Shown piece by piece: positions 36,601 through 49,020 of a stretch of 64,000 bases of DNA; within the stretch, counting starts at the first letter, position 1, and every line of letters begins with the position of its first letter. The notes below the pieces were generated by a model that saw only the letters and a list, made by a program, of their open reading frames with translations, was not told the origin of the DNA and searched no databases. The position numbers were made by a program, and so were the translations under genes. The stretch is from Pseudoscleropodium purum (lineage: Eukaryota; Streptophyta; Bryopsida; Hypnales; Brachytheciaceae), in NCBI GenBank assembly GCA_963969395.1, contig OZ017796.1, forward strand, positions 39,112,243 to 39,176,242, read 5' to 3'.

Positions 36601-36959
36601 AAATTTGACTAGTGTATGGAATTTGGCGTTTCTCCCCAAACATCGTTTCAAATCAATACCTTAAGATAGTTTGTTTGTTTTGTTTTATTTATTATGTTGA
36701 GATTTCTCAAACCGTGTGTCCCCTAGTTGTGTTATTGGTATCGTTGAAAGGCTCTCGGCAAGGAAGGGTGCATGGGCCTTGTTTCGTGACGTATGGTGTG
36801 AAAGTTATTGAATTTTGAAGTTTTTATCAATTAAAAAATTGCTTTTACTTTTATTTTGACCATGGCAATGGCAAGGGACACACTAGTATTACAGTATAAT
36901 ATAATATCATACAGAGTATCAATAATAGGGTTTTTTATTTTTTACTTTTTCCCACTGCA

Positions 36960-37250
36960 ATGAAACAGCAGTTTCATTGCCAAGCATTTGCTTTTGTTTT
37001 TTATTAAGTCTGAATGGAACAGTTTTATTGCCAAGCTCAGTTTTGCTTTTGCTTTTAGTCAAGTCTGAATGGAACAGATTCATTGGTAACACATTTCATT
37101 GCACTTGCTTTTGTTTTTGTTTTTTCATTTGAGTGCAAACTAAAGTAGTTTCATGGCCAAACATTCATGAGTTCTATGTTTTTATTTTTTTAATTTGAAC
37201 GCCAATGAATGAGTTTCATGCCCAAACATGCACCTGCTGTTGCTTTTAAT
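36960..37250. repeat. Diverged minisatellite, unit about 50-65 bp
   Basis: Four to five units carry TTCATTGCCAAGCA-like starts, a TTTTGCTTTTG stretch and, in the first two, AAGTCTGAATGGAACAG. The period varies between about 50 and 65 bases and later units are strongly diverged. Confidence 0.6.
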
Positions 37251-39789
37251 TTAATTTAATGCTAAAAAAGGACATTTATTCAAATGTGCCTTTTTTTTTG
37301 TTGTCCAGAGCATAAGAATAAAATGATTTTGCTGTCAAAATTTGTGCACTTAGAGGCCTAAATTGTATCCAAGGGGTCCTCCTCCAAAATCACCTCCAAA
37401 TTGCCATCCTTGAAATGTAAGTATAATATAAAACGAACCACAAAATCTTGTTTATCACTAACAAATTAGTCCACCCTTCAATTTTCAAAGACTTTAACCA
37501 CAAGGATTGTGGAATATTTGCAATCAAAGTTCAATTTTTGAAAAAACCATAGTTTATTTTCTTAAGTAGAATGACTTTGGAGGCTCATATTGCAAATTTT
37601 CTTTAAAAAGAAATTTGCACTTTTTGACCAAATGCAACTATGAGTAGTTAAAAACATGCATGCCAATTTTCACAAAGATTGCTTTCAAGCCTTACAATCA
37701 AGTGAGGTACATTAGGAAAATAAATTTTTACTTGACTTGCACCTATTTTCTATGTGCTCCAACCAATCAATTCCTTGCCCACTTGTCCACTCATGGAATC
37801 TTTTTCTTAGGATGACTTTTAATTGGCTAGGTTTCTGTTTCTAGACAATCCACAATGAGCATTCTTTTTAGTGTTTGACATTGAAAAATCATCCAAAAGG
37901 GAGTTTAATCCAAATCAAGGGAACTTTTTTATTGTGGAAACACAACTTGACAAACTTCAATGGTTCAAATAAGTATTTATACACTTCAAAAATTGCCATA
38001 ACCAATTGAAAAATGAGATTTTATTCAAATTTTTTTAAACATTATGAAGTACGAGTAAGAAAATTTATTGTATAAAATGATTTTTCAAAATTTCAAAATT
38101 TTTAATGTTTTCTTCAAAAATTATCAAATTTGTTAGTAAGAACTTTTAATAGAAAATAAAAATTTTCAAGCTTTTTTTAATAAATAGAAATACAGTTTCT
38201 TTTTGTTTTCTTAGTAAAAATTCTACAAATTTTAAATTTATTGAATAAAATATTATTGACTGAAATATGACTCCAAATATTTATAAATTTTATTATCCAC
38301 TCCAAAAATCTTGATAAAATCATGAAAAATAGTATTGAATCTTTTTGGTATATTTTAAAGTTTTCTACAAATTTTTGAGTAAATTATTAAAACCATAAAT
38401 GTTTGAAGTCATATTTTAGTTCATAATATTTCACTCAAATAGTTTTTTTTAATATTTTTGAAATTCTTAGCAAAAACTATAAAAAAATAATTTTCATTTT
38501 AATTACTAAAGAATCTTGAAAAAAATGATTGTATTCAAAGGTTTTTTCACTATTAATTTACATTGATTTTCATACTATTTTCAGTTATTTGATGAAACAG
38601 ACCATTATAATTTATTTATTTTAGATTTTTGGGATCAATTATGTGCATCATGAACTTTAGTCTTTATAAATAAATTGAACCTCAAAATACATTATATGGT
38701 TGTAAAATATAAACCTGAATGCATTTGTCTATTTCAACAAATATTTCAAATGTAAGGGCATTAAGATATAACAATGGGCCATGTTGCAACCTATACTCCA
38801 AATACAATGGCTACCTTAATGCAATCCTATGCTCTCAATTAAAAAATAATAATTCAAGTATTGTGAGAACCAACATCATTTGTAAGTTTGTCAAATTGTT
38901 GATATTTTAATGTCTATAATAATAAATGTCAATTTCCTTCAATTTTTGTATACAATAATTTAAAATGATGTAAACCAATATGCCAAGGTACAATAAGTTT
39001 TTTTGAAGTTATAAGAAAAAATTCACAAAAGATAAAGTGATTCCAAATCATGATAAATAAAATTGAGTTTTGAATATGGCTAACTTTGAAATTAATTTTT
39101 TTTCAAATCACAACTATTTTTTTCTTCAAACTTCCATATTAATATGTAAGATGTTGTACACTACAACTTCCATATATCTACTTCCTAAATTTGTTCATTG
39201 ATGCTTCATGTGTTGTTGTAGCTATGGCAATTTTTTTAAGTGTATGAAACATTTTGAAAGCCATTTTACATGACAAAAAATGAAATTAAGAAGATTAAAA
39301 AATTATGGATCTGGGTAGCCTTTAAAGTTCAACAGCAACCATAAAGTGGTTGATTGAAACCATTTAGAGTTTTTAAAATGTAAATTTTAAAATTTAGACG
39401 TCTTTCAAATTGTATTTCACAATACTTTGAAACTTTCATATTCATAAAATTGCACATTTTAACTTATTGTTTATAGATTTAGAAATTTAGAAAATTATTA
39501 TTTGTAAGTTTGTGAATACACTCAATTTTGTGTAGAGGTAAAAAAATTCTCCAAGAGGGCTTGAAGTCTGCTCTTTTTATTGGTTAGTGATGAAAACAAC
39601 TTTTTTCAAATTTTTAATGTTATAATCTTTCAATCCACTTGGTGAAATGGGCTGAATTTTTTTTACACATTGATAAAATACTTTACTACAACTTGTACAA
39701 TTCAAGTTTAAGAAAAATTCATTTTCATTTTTGAGTAGTATATCAAAAACATGCAGTTTTGACAATGTCTCCCTAAAAAACCCTTGTCC
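37251..39789. other. Extremely AT-rich DNA, nothing recognised
   Basis: 38000-38600 is among the most AT-rich parts of the window. No gene, RNA or bounded repeat is seen. Confidence 0.5.
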
Positions 39790-40726
39790 TTAACCCATAA
39801 AGGACCATTATCCCTTCAGGAGACAAATGGGATTTTGGGCAGGTACCTACGGGCTGAAATTTTTTCCTTATTTTTTGAAACTTTTTCTGAAGATAGAAAA
39901 ATTGATTACCTTCATGGGAATATTATTTTTTTTTTCGATTGGCGCCCGGAAACAAAAGTCATGCCCAAATAAGCTCAAAACAAGGGATGGGGGGCAGCAA
40001 AAAAAAACTTCAAAAATTTAAATTTTTAAATTTTTAAAATGTTTACCCTCATAGATTATTTTTTGTGTACATTTAAAGCTTTGATTCATTCCATTTGGAC
40101 TTTTTATGAGAAAGTTATGGACAATCTTGTTTTGGGGGCAATTAGAGCATCTTCTTGAAAAAATAACTTGCAGGATTCATTTCTCAATGCAATTTTTACA
40201 ATTTAAAAAAAAAAAAAGTTTCACATGATCAATCTTTCTTGATAAAACAATCTCACCATTGGAATTAATGAATTTTAATTTCATTTTAGAAGTATGAATA
40301 TTTTAGATTTTCCTTCTATCTTGTACCTTCTACTACTTAGCAATTTTTTAAAGAATAAAAATTAAGTTTTTTTTGAATATTTTGAATATTTTCTAAACTC
40401 TCAACTCAATTTTTTACCATAAAGATTTAAAGCTCAAAACACTATAGTGTAAAAAAATTAAAGTTAAAAATGTTCAAATTTGAAAAATCTAATCCTGTAA
40501 AGTGCTCAAAAACTTGTTTTTTCTACTTTAAATGCAGATATTATACAATCTATGTGGTCAAAAATTCTGAAATTTTTTCCACACATTCTCATAATAGTTA
40601 GGTGTAAGGTCCTATAGTTGAATGTAAATTTTTTATTTTTTATTTATTTTTTATACCTTTTGCCATAGAAATGGCAGTTTTGAGTGTTCTTTTGGCAAAA
40701 AAAGGCCTTGGTCCTTTAGGGGTTAA
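39790..40726 (-). repeat. Family A TTAA-ended element, best terminal repeats
   Basis: Left end TTAACCCATAAAGGACCA and the reverse complement of the right end TTAACCCCTAAAGGACCA differ at one of 18 positions. 937 bp. Its right third matches the subfamily A1 end, while its left part matches 27788-28685, so it looks like a hybrid of A1 and A2. It has no transposase frame. Confidence 0.8.
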
Positions 40727-42190
40727 GAAGTTAATATGATAATTAGTTAATTTTTCATGTTTTAAATTAATTTATGCATAGTATTTTTAAATTTTATATT
40801 AATTAATGAAGAAAATTTCTTATTATTATATATTCCATATTGTATCATATTATTGTTGGAGGAAATAGTTTCAAATTTGGAAAATTCTATTTAGATTTGT
40901 TTCAAAAAAAATTTAAAGATTAATTTCAAATATTGAAAGTAAAGGTTTGATTTGGCACTTGAGTGCTGAAATTCAATTTTCACATAAGATCCTTAGGGGT
41001 TCACATCACCTCAAACCATTCACAAGATGACACGTGGCACTTTTTTACAAAAAAAGATTAATTTTTGTTGAATTTGATCTTGGTATAGGATATCCAATAA
41101 CATACTGTTTATTTATTTATCATTTTATCACTTATGTAATTTGGAAAATTATAGCTTCCATTGGTTTGATGAGAAAACTTGATTTATTCTTTTCCCTAAT
41201 TGAAAGTGAATAACCTAATCTTGAATTTTTTTTGAACAATTTGCATGATTCTCTTTATAGAACCTTTGACCTTTTCAATCTTAGTTTTGAATATTAAAAA
41301 GAAGACAAATTTATCTAAAATAATTTTAAAAAAAGTTTCCTTTTTTTTCCTGCCCAAAAGATTGATTACGAATTGGGCATCAACTATAAAATGGTAGATT
41401 GGGATTCTAACTTTTAACCCTATGGGTTATTTTTGCACAATAGTTCATTGAAGTTGTTCTCCAATTGTTCCTAAAGGTTGTGAGATACTTGATGCATATA
41501 CCCAAGTGTTATACAAATGTGTGTGCATTCATCTAATATTTGTAGCTATTAGTATGGTTTGTTGTTTGTCCAATAGGTCATAGAAGTTGTTCCTTAGTTA
41601 TTTTTGAATGCCAGCAAATGTTAATCACAAATTACAACTTCCAAATCTTGAAAATTGCTTTAAGATGTCATAAGCATCAAAAAAATTATCTACACCATGT
41701 TTTATAATAGGTGTTTTTTTGAAGTTCTCTAGGCTTTTCTTGTTCTTCATTCTAAAGCAAAGCAAGGGCTATTTCAAACTCAAGAAGCCTCTTATTCTAA
41801 GAATTAGAGCAAAGGCTATTTCTTTGGTCTTTAGTAATCTTATACTTTTATTTTCTTTATCTCACATTTTCCCACATTCAATACCAAAAAAAAGGATTCT
41901 AAAAACATTCTTTTTTTTTATCAAAATGACCCTAGTGTGAGCCAACCTAAAGAACATAGTTGGATCCAATAGGGGATTTTGGTTGATTCACACTACCTCG
42001 TTTTAGATTTTTTTTGAATAAAAATTCTTATTTTGTTTTACTGAAAATGGAGGAACTATTGGGCACCCCAAAGCACATTAGTACATGAAATTTGAGGCTT
42101 CAACAAGACTATGGTTTTCCTAGCCCTAAAAAGTGACTTTAGTCTAGATTTGGTATTTTAATAAGTACACAAACTTGCCTAGAAATTTAG
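40727..42190. other. AT-rich intergenic DNA, nothing recognised
   Basis: No gene or bounded repeat is seen. The frame at 41719-41940 has no family resemblance. Confidence 0.45.
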
Positions 42191-42990
42191 CGTGTGCAGA
42201 AGCAATCTAGCCTAAAATACACTAAATTTAGCCTAAATCTAGCCCTAAACATGCTAAATCTAGCATGTTTTAGGCTAGGTTGCTTAAGCACACTCTATTA
42301 AAGCTAACCAATATTGAAACAGATGGTACCACCATTTTTAAGGAATCTTGCTTTGGTGAAATTGCAACATGAGGTTCTTAATAGCTTGAAAGGTGATAAG
42401 CAAATTCACCTAGTTGGGCTTCATAAAGCTAAATTTGTATAAGTAAAGAACATTGTGACTACATTTGTATGTAGTTGCACTAGGAATTAGAAGTGGAAAA
42501 GGTGCGGCAAAGATACTTGGAGTAGATTGGAGAAACATATAGATTTTACTTGCTAGGAGAGTTTTTCTAGACAATAAAGAAGATGCTCTTTGGCTCCAAG
42601 ATCAAAGAAAAGTCTACTTTGATGCACTCTCCAACGCAATGAAGAATTCATTACAAAGTGATGGGAAGATGAGACCATTGTTTTTCCCAATTGCAAGGAT
42701 ATCATAAGGAAGTAAATTGCTTTGAAATTGTACATTAAACATGTGACACCTTATCTTTAGCTTTCCAAAATAAGATTTGCACTTTCACTTTCAATTGTAG
42801 ATTATTTTCACAATGATATTGTTGTGTTTTTGCCCCTATATAGATTTTAGGCTAGGTTGCTTATACACACGCTAAATTTAGCATGTTTTAGGCTAGGTTG
42901 CTTATACCCTAAACACACGCTAAATCTTAGCATAAGCAACCTAGCCTAAAACACGCTAAATTTAGCATATTTTAGGCTATATAAATTTAG
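42191..42990. repeat. Foldback-like palindromic element
   Basis: Two palindromic clusters flank a middle part. In the first, AGCAATCTAGCCTAAAA (42201-42217) faces TTTTAGGCTAGGTTGCT (42268-42284). In the second (about 42846-42990) TTTTAGGCTAGGTTGCTTAT occurs twice and then inverted as ATAAGCAACCTAGCCTAAAA. The perfect palindrome GCTAAATTTAGC recurs between arms. The middle part holds a decayed transposase-like frame, so the whole may be a DNA transposon with compound inverted ends. Confidence 0.6.
42489..42707 (+). pseudogene. Decayed transposase-like or DNA-binding reading frame
   Basis: In one frame the sequence reads SGKGAAKILGVDWRNI, a stop at 42540-42542, then ILLARRVFLDNKEDALWLQD and onward to a stop at 42705-42707. 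The first part has the spacing of a helix-turn-helix (AAKILGV), and the second is rich in charged helix-forming residues. Fewer stops than expected by chance in such AT-rich DNA, and its place between palindromic arms, suggest a remnant of a transposon protein. I cannot name the family. Confidence 0.4.
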
Positions 42991-44351
42991 CATGTTTAAT
43001 TTATTGGCCTTTGGTACTTGAACTTCTTTATGGCATATAGCTAAAAAGTACCCCCCATCATTCCCATGCAATAAGGGAAGTTTGACTACAGATTCAAAAT
43101 CAACGGAATTGGCGGTCTCCTCTACTAGTTTGATCTTTGTTGACTAGATTTTTGTACAAAATAATATGCAATGATTTTAATAATTCTAAACCAACATGAA
43201 AGACTTCCAATACCCTCCATAGAGCAAAGACTCTAAACTTTGTAACCTCACTTAACTACTCTAACTCTAAGAACAAATGGATTGAAACAGAACACTCCAA
43301 TTGTTCTCTTGCAAGTTCAAGGCTTCTAATTGAATTCAAAATTACTGCTTTGGAGGGCAAGTTTTGAATTAGAAGTAAAGCACATTGTAGTTTGCTACCA
43401 ACAATACTTATTGCTCTTGAATTTGAAAGGAGCCTAAAGCAAAGTTGATTCCTAGAAAACAACCCTATCATGCATTTTAAGCAAATAGGCTATTTTTATT
43501 AGCTTTGAATTATTGATGAAGTCACTTTCTAAACTTTCCAAATGAATGTGTTGAAGGGTCTTTGGCGGTATCAAATAAAATTCTTTACATTCATTCGATT
43601 CTTCTTCATCATCCTAAATCTGCTTCAAAGTTCTCAACATCATCGTGCTCACTTGCTACCACTTTGCACCTAAATACCTAGAACTAGGTCCACCATATAC
43701 AACAGATACAATACTCTTCACAATTTCAAGATTCTCAAAGCTCATTTTTTGGCTAAGAAAATAATATCTAAATCCTAAAACCCTAGATGCTTGAACCTTA
43801 AAGCAACGTACACCTTGTCGAAAGTTGCGATATTTTCTAGGCTAATAAAATCAACATTCAAAATAGAACAACTAGAAATAATAAAAGCAACAATGTTGGT
43901 TTACAGATTCAGTAGTAACGATCAAATCTGATCTTTCATTAGAAACCGATACTCCTTTGAACCACAAATCCAAGATTTTGGACCTACAATGAGGACAACA
44001 ATGAATTACATCATTTATCCACAATTCTTATCTACTTTGATATGACATTCTTTTTATTATTGTAGCAATTAAGGACCAAAAGGACCAGTTACATGTGGTA
44101 TTTTGTGGTTACTCCACTTAAAAACATTCTAAAACAACTTTTCTTAGACAAGGTACATGTATTATGTTTGAATATAATAATGAAAATTTTTTAAGTGAAT
44201 TTTAAATTGTGTCACTTCAAATTGTAAATTTCAACTTCCAAAAAGAGTTTTTACATCCAACTTGGTTCCTATTACTCGATTAATGTGCAATTTTTTGATT
44301 AAAGTGGCATTTGGCACTTCAATATATCTAACATATACTACCATAAACCCA
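42991..44351. other. AT-rich intergenic DNA, possible gene remnants
   Basis: 43250-43800 is slightly less AT-rich, and minus-strand stretches such as MSFENLEIVKSIVSVVYGGP (near 43750) look protein-like but are short and end in stops. Nothing is identifiable. Confidence 0.35.
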
Positions 44352-44538
44352 CGTTTTAGGTAACTTTTTGTAATTTTTTTGAATGGATTTTAGGTGACAT
44401 CTATTGCAACAAACCCATCTTTTTATATCAACATTGATGTTATGTCGGACTTATTTTTGACATAAAAGCATGAGTTTGTTGTTATAGACATTACCTAAAA
44501 TCCATTCAAAAAAATTACAAAACATCACCTAAAATGCA
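44352..44538. repeat. Hairpin MITE with arms of about 65-80 bp
   Basis: The left arm from 44352 (GTTTTAGGTAACTTTTTGTA...) and the right arm ending near 44538 are reverse complements with few mismatches. Shared stretches include TTGTAATTTTTTTGAATGGA and TTTTAGGT, continuing to AACAAAC. Pairing continues inward (CTTTTTATATC with GACATAAAAG), so almost all of the 187 bp can fold into one long hairpin. Such elements often yield small RNAs. Confidence 0.8.
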
Positions 44539-46329
44539 ATTTTTTTTAGAAATGCTACAATATAAGCATGGAGTATAGAGCTTAGAGCTTAGATTTGGTA
44601 AGTCTAAAGCTTGTTTTAAAGGTTAATTTTTTTTAACATGGGTGCCTTTAGAAGGTGTAAGTAGATACCCTATAACCATTGTAATTACTCTATATTAATA
44701 AAAAACATCTTTTAGATAATACTATACATACCTATAACATAGATACCCTATAAACACCGAAGGTGATCTATATCCCACTCTTGTTCAGTCCTCATATACT
44801 AGCTTCACTCCTTACAAATAAAGTATGTACATCATGTAATCATTAGTGTCCAAAATGTTCATCAATATTTGGACCAAAAAGTGGCACAAGAACCTTGATG
44901 TTGATGACATGAGATGTACACAATCAAAAAAATGAGACCCTATGAGATCCTAGTGTTGATTTTTGGTATGTCTACAAATGGTACTTTGGTAGTTTATAAT
45001 TTATGTGAAAGTGCGTTGGAATACTCTTTCACTTGCCAAGAAGATCCTATTATATAATTTATATTTAATCTTAGTAAACATGCTCAATTGCTATAGGTGC
45101 AAGTATCTTTAGTCTAACCAAGTGTATGAGAGCATTCTGAATACAAATGGTAAGTGATTACTGTGACACTATAATTGTACTTAGATGGACAATGACAAAA
45201 ATGTTGATTCAATACAATCTATAAGAGGCTCAACAATTTAGACTTCTCCCATACAACATTCTTTTTGTTTGTATTGTGCCTTCTAAGTGAGCTAGCAAAC
45301 CCTTTGACAATGTTACCATACCATCCCAAGTCAATGAGGGAGCAAAAAGAGCAAAAGAATGGGAAGTATGAGATAGTTTAAGGATCCATGTACTATCATT
45401 GGATTGAGGTGCCCATGTAGGGAAGTGAAATAACAAAAAGGGACATGAATTGGTGTGCATGTCCTATTGTATTATCCAATTATTGCCATAGAACTATGGA
45501 TGATTTCAATAGATGAGTTGCTTTAGGTAATAAAAAAAACATTAGAGATTTTTTTCATTTATTCAAGGTAGTGCATAAGAAAAAATTTCATTGGTGAATT
45601 GTTTACATCCAAATAAATGGATGAAATATGCAAAATTCAGATTAAACTTAAATGATTCATCTCAAAGAATGTACATTCATCATAAAAAACACTATTGTCC
45701 TAAGAATATGTAACAATTTAGTGATTTCATCCATTGAAATTAAGGATATATATTGTCTAATATTCCCTCAAAAAAAGTTGTATCACTTTTAAACAAAATA
45801 TTGCTAAAAACACACATTTGGCAACATAGAAGATAGGATTAGGTTCCTACCAAATTAGTTTCTCCTATGTTACATTGATTGACATATGAATGCTCCACCT
45901 TGTGTAAGGCACCATCATGTTTATATATATTTTAATATTTTGTATTAGTAAAGTTTTCTTAAAAACATCAATTAGATGTTATAAATCTTTGTCTTAGTAC
46001 ACGAATTAATGATGTGAAGTGTAAACCAAACTCATTGAATTATAAACAATACAAATTTTTATTCTTGATGAATATTTTTACAATCTACATTTACAAAGAT
46101 TCCCTTGAATAGTATAGGTATCATACGCATCATCCAAAGAGAAGTCAGTCTGAAGCATTGTTGCATGGGTCTAATAATAATATTGCTTTAATGAATGCTA
46201 GGTTTGGAAAACACTTCTAACCAATTTAACTTACATGTGGCATGATGATGCATATGATAATGCAAAGCACATAATTCAAGTCTCTTAGAGACTCATTTGA
46301 AGAGTCATGAATGGTGTTGAATCCTTCCC
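44539..46329. other. AT-rich intergenic DNA with a family C-like fragment
   Basis: Around 44930-45060 blocks such as GTGCGTTGGAATACTCTTTC followed by TTGCCAAGAAG resemble family C. No gene is seen. Confidence 0.4.
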
Positions 46330-46961
46330 AACCTAATTTAACCTAAAAGATGAGGGTCGTCAACAGCTGCATCCAATCACACTCGACATGAAGCAAAACC
46401 ACAACTAGAACTCTACATATTCAAGAAACTCCACAGAAATGCATGACTAAAATTGTAGAACAGATGCCGACTAGCCATACCCGGACACAACGAATGCTTC
46501 TGAAAAGAAAAGAGTGTTCTTGACTCTTCTGTAACTGAACTCATTAAAAATAATTTACAGTTCCCTTTGCCCAACACCCTGCCTATGAACCCCTGGAGAG
46601 CATCGCATAGAAAACCTGATCCTCCAGGACTCTTAAAAAATTCAACTCCCATGACCCTTCTAAGACGTGCTAAAATTTGAATCCTGTCCATCTTTGAGAC
46701 CGATAGAACAAGGAGGGGGGAGGGGGGCATCTCTTCAACCTGGATTTCCTGAATCATGTCATGCCCTTAAGTTCCAACATGCCCCTAGTCAGAAGGCAAG
46801 CCACAACAATCACAGGAGGCACTAATAACATAAACAAGTTGGAGACTTGACATGATACTGAGCAAATCCTTGGATCCTACAAATTGCGGTCTTCAAAAAG
46901 TTCTGCAAATGCTCTCCTTGGACTGTTTCATTTCACATGAGCAGCCTGCGCAAGGTGGTGA
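46330..46961 (-). other. Probable 3' UTR of UTP18
   Basis: The GC-richer composition of the gene continues past the stop codon to about 46330 and then falls to that of AT-rich intergenic DNA. The 114-residue frame at 46413-46757 here shows no domain and is best read as non-coding. The end is judged from composition only. Confidence 0.45.
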
Positions 46962-48789
46962 CTAAGCATGATCATAATGATGAAGTCTGTATAGAAGTAC
47001 TTTACCAGCACCATTTCCAGCTGCAAAGTAACCTCCACCTGGACTAAAAGTCATCGAATGAACATACTGAAGTGGGGTCTTGGGAGTGGGCCAATTTGAA
47101 AACACTGTGTTGGAGGGAACATGAATCAAACGAAGCGCATCTTTTTGCATTCGTGAACTGATGGCCAAGATCTGCGAGTCAGAGTTAAATCTCAAATTAT
47201 CAACAGAAGTCGTCAGATTCATGAACGCCTTCACTGGTTTCCTTACGCCGCCAAGAAAACTCTCTCGATTGTATAAGTTGACCACACCCATACTTGATCC
47301 CGTTGCAAAGAGCTTGCTGTCCGGCGACACCTGCAATGCTGTGCTTTTGACACACCCTTCATCTGGCCCTCTGTGAATACACCTTCGAGACCTTAAATCC
47401 CAGGTGTAGACTTCACCGTCACTTCCAATGCTAAGCAGCTCTTTCCCATCGGCTGCAAATGAGAGGTTCCTGACACTTCCTGTCATTAACAGTTTTTTGT
47501 AAGCTGAATTCTAGAACATGGCTCCTAGAATGTCTTATCGCGCCGAGATTACTAACACGAAAACAATAACACTGGGAATACAAATCAACAGCAGGAATAA
47601 TACATGTCACAAGCGCAGAGCAAAACGAATTCCAACGTACCATTCATCTTCAAAGTGCCGATGCATTGCCTTGAACGCAGAGACGCCAAGATGATGTAGC
47701 CTTCATTACCAGTGAAGGCAAGAACCTTGCCATCAGGAGACACCTCGAATTTCTCTAAGCTCTTTTCTTCACGACCAACCATGCAATTCACCCTCTCCAC
47801 CTTGCCAGCTTGGAGGTCGTACACAAAGAAAAAGTTCCGTCTTCCTGCTGCTACTACTCCAGACCCGTCAGGTACAAAGGCGGCATTATGAATCGGAAAA
47901 TCTTGCAAGAATATGCCTTGTACCTTGGGATTCTTCTTACCATCAATCTGCAAATAGCAAACAGTCAAATTTCACGTCAACTTAGAGCATTAAAATGAAT
48001 TAAAGCAGTTCAGCAATTAGCCATTCCACCAAACCCTAAACCCTGATGTCCGCCCACAATCACCTACACAAAGTCGCTCTTAATCCCGAATAATCAGTGC
48101 ATCACAATCGGAAAGCCATGAACAGGCAATTCTCACCCTCACATTCAAAAAACCATTGCAACAGTACCGCTTCGCTAACAAGATTTTCCAACGGCAGAAC
48201 ACTAAACCTAAAAGTCACAGGCATTGCAGGATTTGCACCGGGCGATGACCAGAACACGAAACGAGAAGATAAAAACCTGGAAAAATCTCAACTTCTTGTC
48301 GAATCCAGCGGTCATCAACAACTGTCCATTCCTATGAAACTCAACAGACTGCACCACGGCATCCGAGGGCTCGACAACATTCGCGTCCTTCATGCGTGTC
48401 ACTTCCACCACACCTTGTGGAAGGCGGCCCTTATTCTTCACCACTAATTCGGATTGCTCAAGCAGAATCCCCCGGTGGGAAACATCTTCATCGTACTCCT
48501 CTTCGTCATCGTCGTTTTCGAGACCAAAACCTATCCCCAAATCGTCCCCGCCCTCTCGCCTCCGCTTGTTCTTGTTCTTCGTCTTCTGCCAAGGAAGCTC
48601 GGCCCATGAAGTTCCAGGGTTCAGCTTCGCATGTTGAGCACGCAACCTAGCGGCGTACTCCGCTGCGGGAATGACAGACTCGTCGGCTGTGGTGCGCAGC
48701 TTTTTCAAACGACTGACGCGAGTCACGTCAACGAAAGCGGTGGCGTCGTGCTCATCTTCCCAAACCGGTTTTCGATCCGGCTCCGCCAT
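46962..48789 (-). CDS. UTP18: UTP18, WD40 protein of the SSU processome
   Basis: Nucleolar U3 snoRNP (small-subunit processome) component needed for 18S rRNA maturation. Three exons: 48277-48789, 47641-47947 and 46962-47479, with introns of 329 and 161 bp, all GT-AG and joining in frame to 445 aa. The N-terminus KPVWEDEHD resembles the family start, then a charged acidic linker rich in D/E near residues 115-125. WD40-type repeats follow from about residue 150, with the junction LRFFQ|IDGKKNPKVQG typical of UTP18. The C-terminus is highly conserved: GVVNLYN, KPVKAFMNLTT, VFSNWP, FSPGGGYFAAGN and the terminal KVLLYRLHHY. The start at 48789 is the only in-frame ATG upstream of the conserved part. 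The protein is shorter than the roughly 550 aa of Arabidopsis and human proteins, mainly in the N-terminal linker. Confidence 0.93.
48031..48046 (+). promoter_or_regulatory. Telo-box repeat in UTP18 intron 1
   Basis: AAACCCTAAACCCTGA inside the first intron is identical to 16 bp of the upstream telo-box cluster. First-intron telo-boxes can act with promoter ones in plant ribosome-related genes. Function here is inferred. Confidence 0.5.
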
Positions 48790-48894
48790 CGCCCAAGTGG
48801 CGTGCACGGCGAGCGCGATGCGGCCAGAGGAGGCAAATGTGAGCGATGCCGGGTTCCAAACCAATGCTTGCCAACGCAAGGGCTTAAACCCCCA

Positions 48895-48918
48895 AAACCC
48901 TAAACCCTGAACCCTAAA
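48895..48918 (+). promoter_or_regulatory. Telo-box cluster upstream of UTP18
   Basis: Three ACCCTRAA-type units in tandem (AAACCCTAAACCCTGA followed by ACCCTAAA) lie 106 bp upstream of the ATG. Telo-boxes (AAACCCTAA) in the leader or proximal promoter, together with site II motifs, mark plant genes for ribosome biogenesis and translation, which agrees with the identity of UTP18. Confidence 0.75.
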
Positions 48919-48963
48919 AAACACACCCAAAACATAGCTCAACACAAGCAATTACGCCAAAGA

Positions 48964-49020
48964 AGCCCACCCCAGTGTTTTGGGGATGAATAGTGCGGAG
49001 TAGATGCTTGACTCGGCCCA
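48964..49020 (-). promoter_or_regulatory. Two site II elements upstream of UTP18
   Basis: On the minus (gene) strand TGGGCT lies at 48964-48969 and TGGGCC at 49015-49020. Site II (TGGGCY) elements are bound by TCP factors and occur in pairs upstream of telo-boxes in proliferation-linked plant genes. Spacing and order here fit that arrangement. Confidence 0.6.

Noticed and set aside
39160..39175. CACTACAA as the end of a second CACTA element
   Set aside because: No inverted partner, no subterminal repeats and no 3-bp duplication were found.
46413..46757. 114-residue open frame, minus strand
   Set aside because: Located after the UTP18 stop codon and without family resemblance. Probably 3' UTR.
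48895..48918. Interstitial telomere repeat
   Set aside because: Only three degenerate units placed just upstream of a ribosome-biogenesis gene. A telo-box explains this better.
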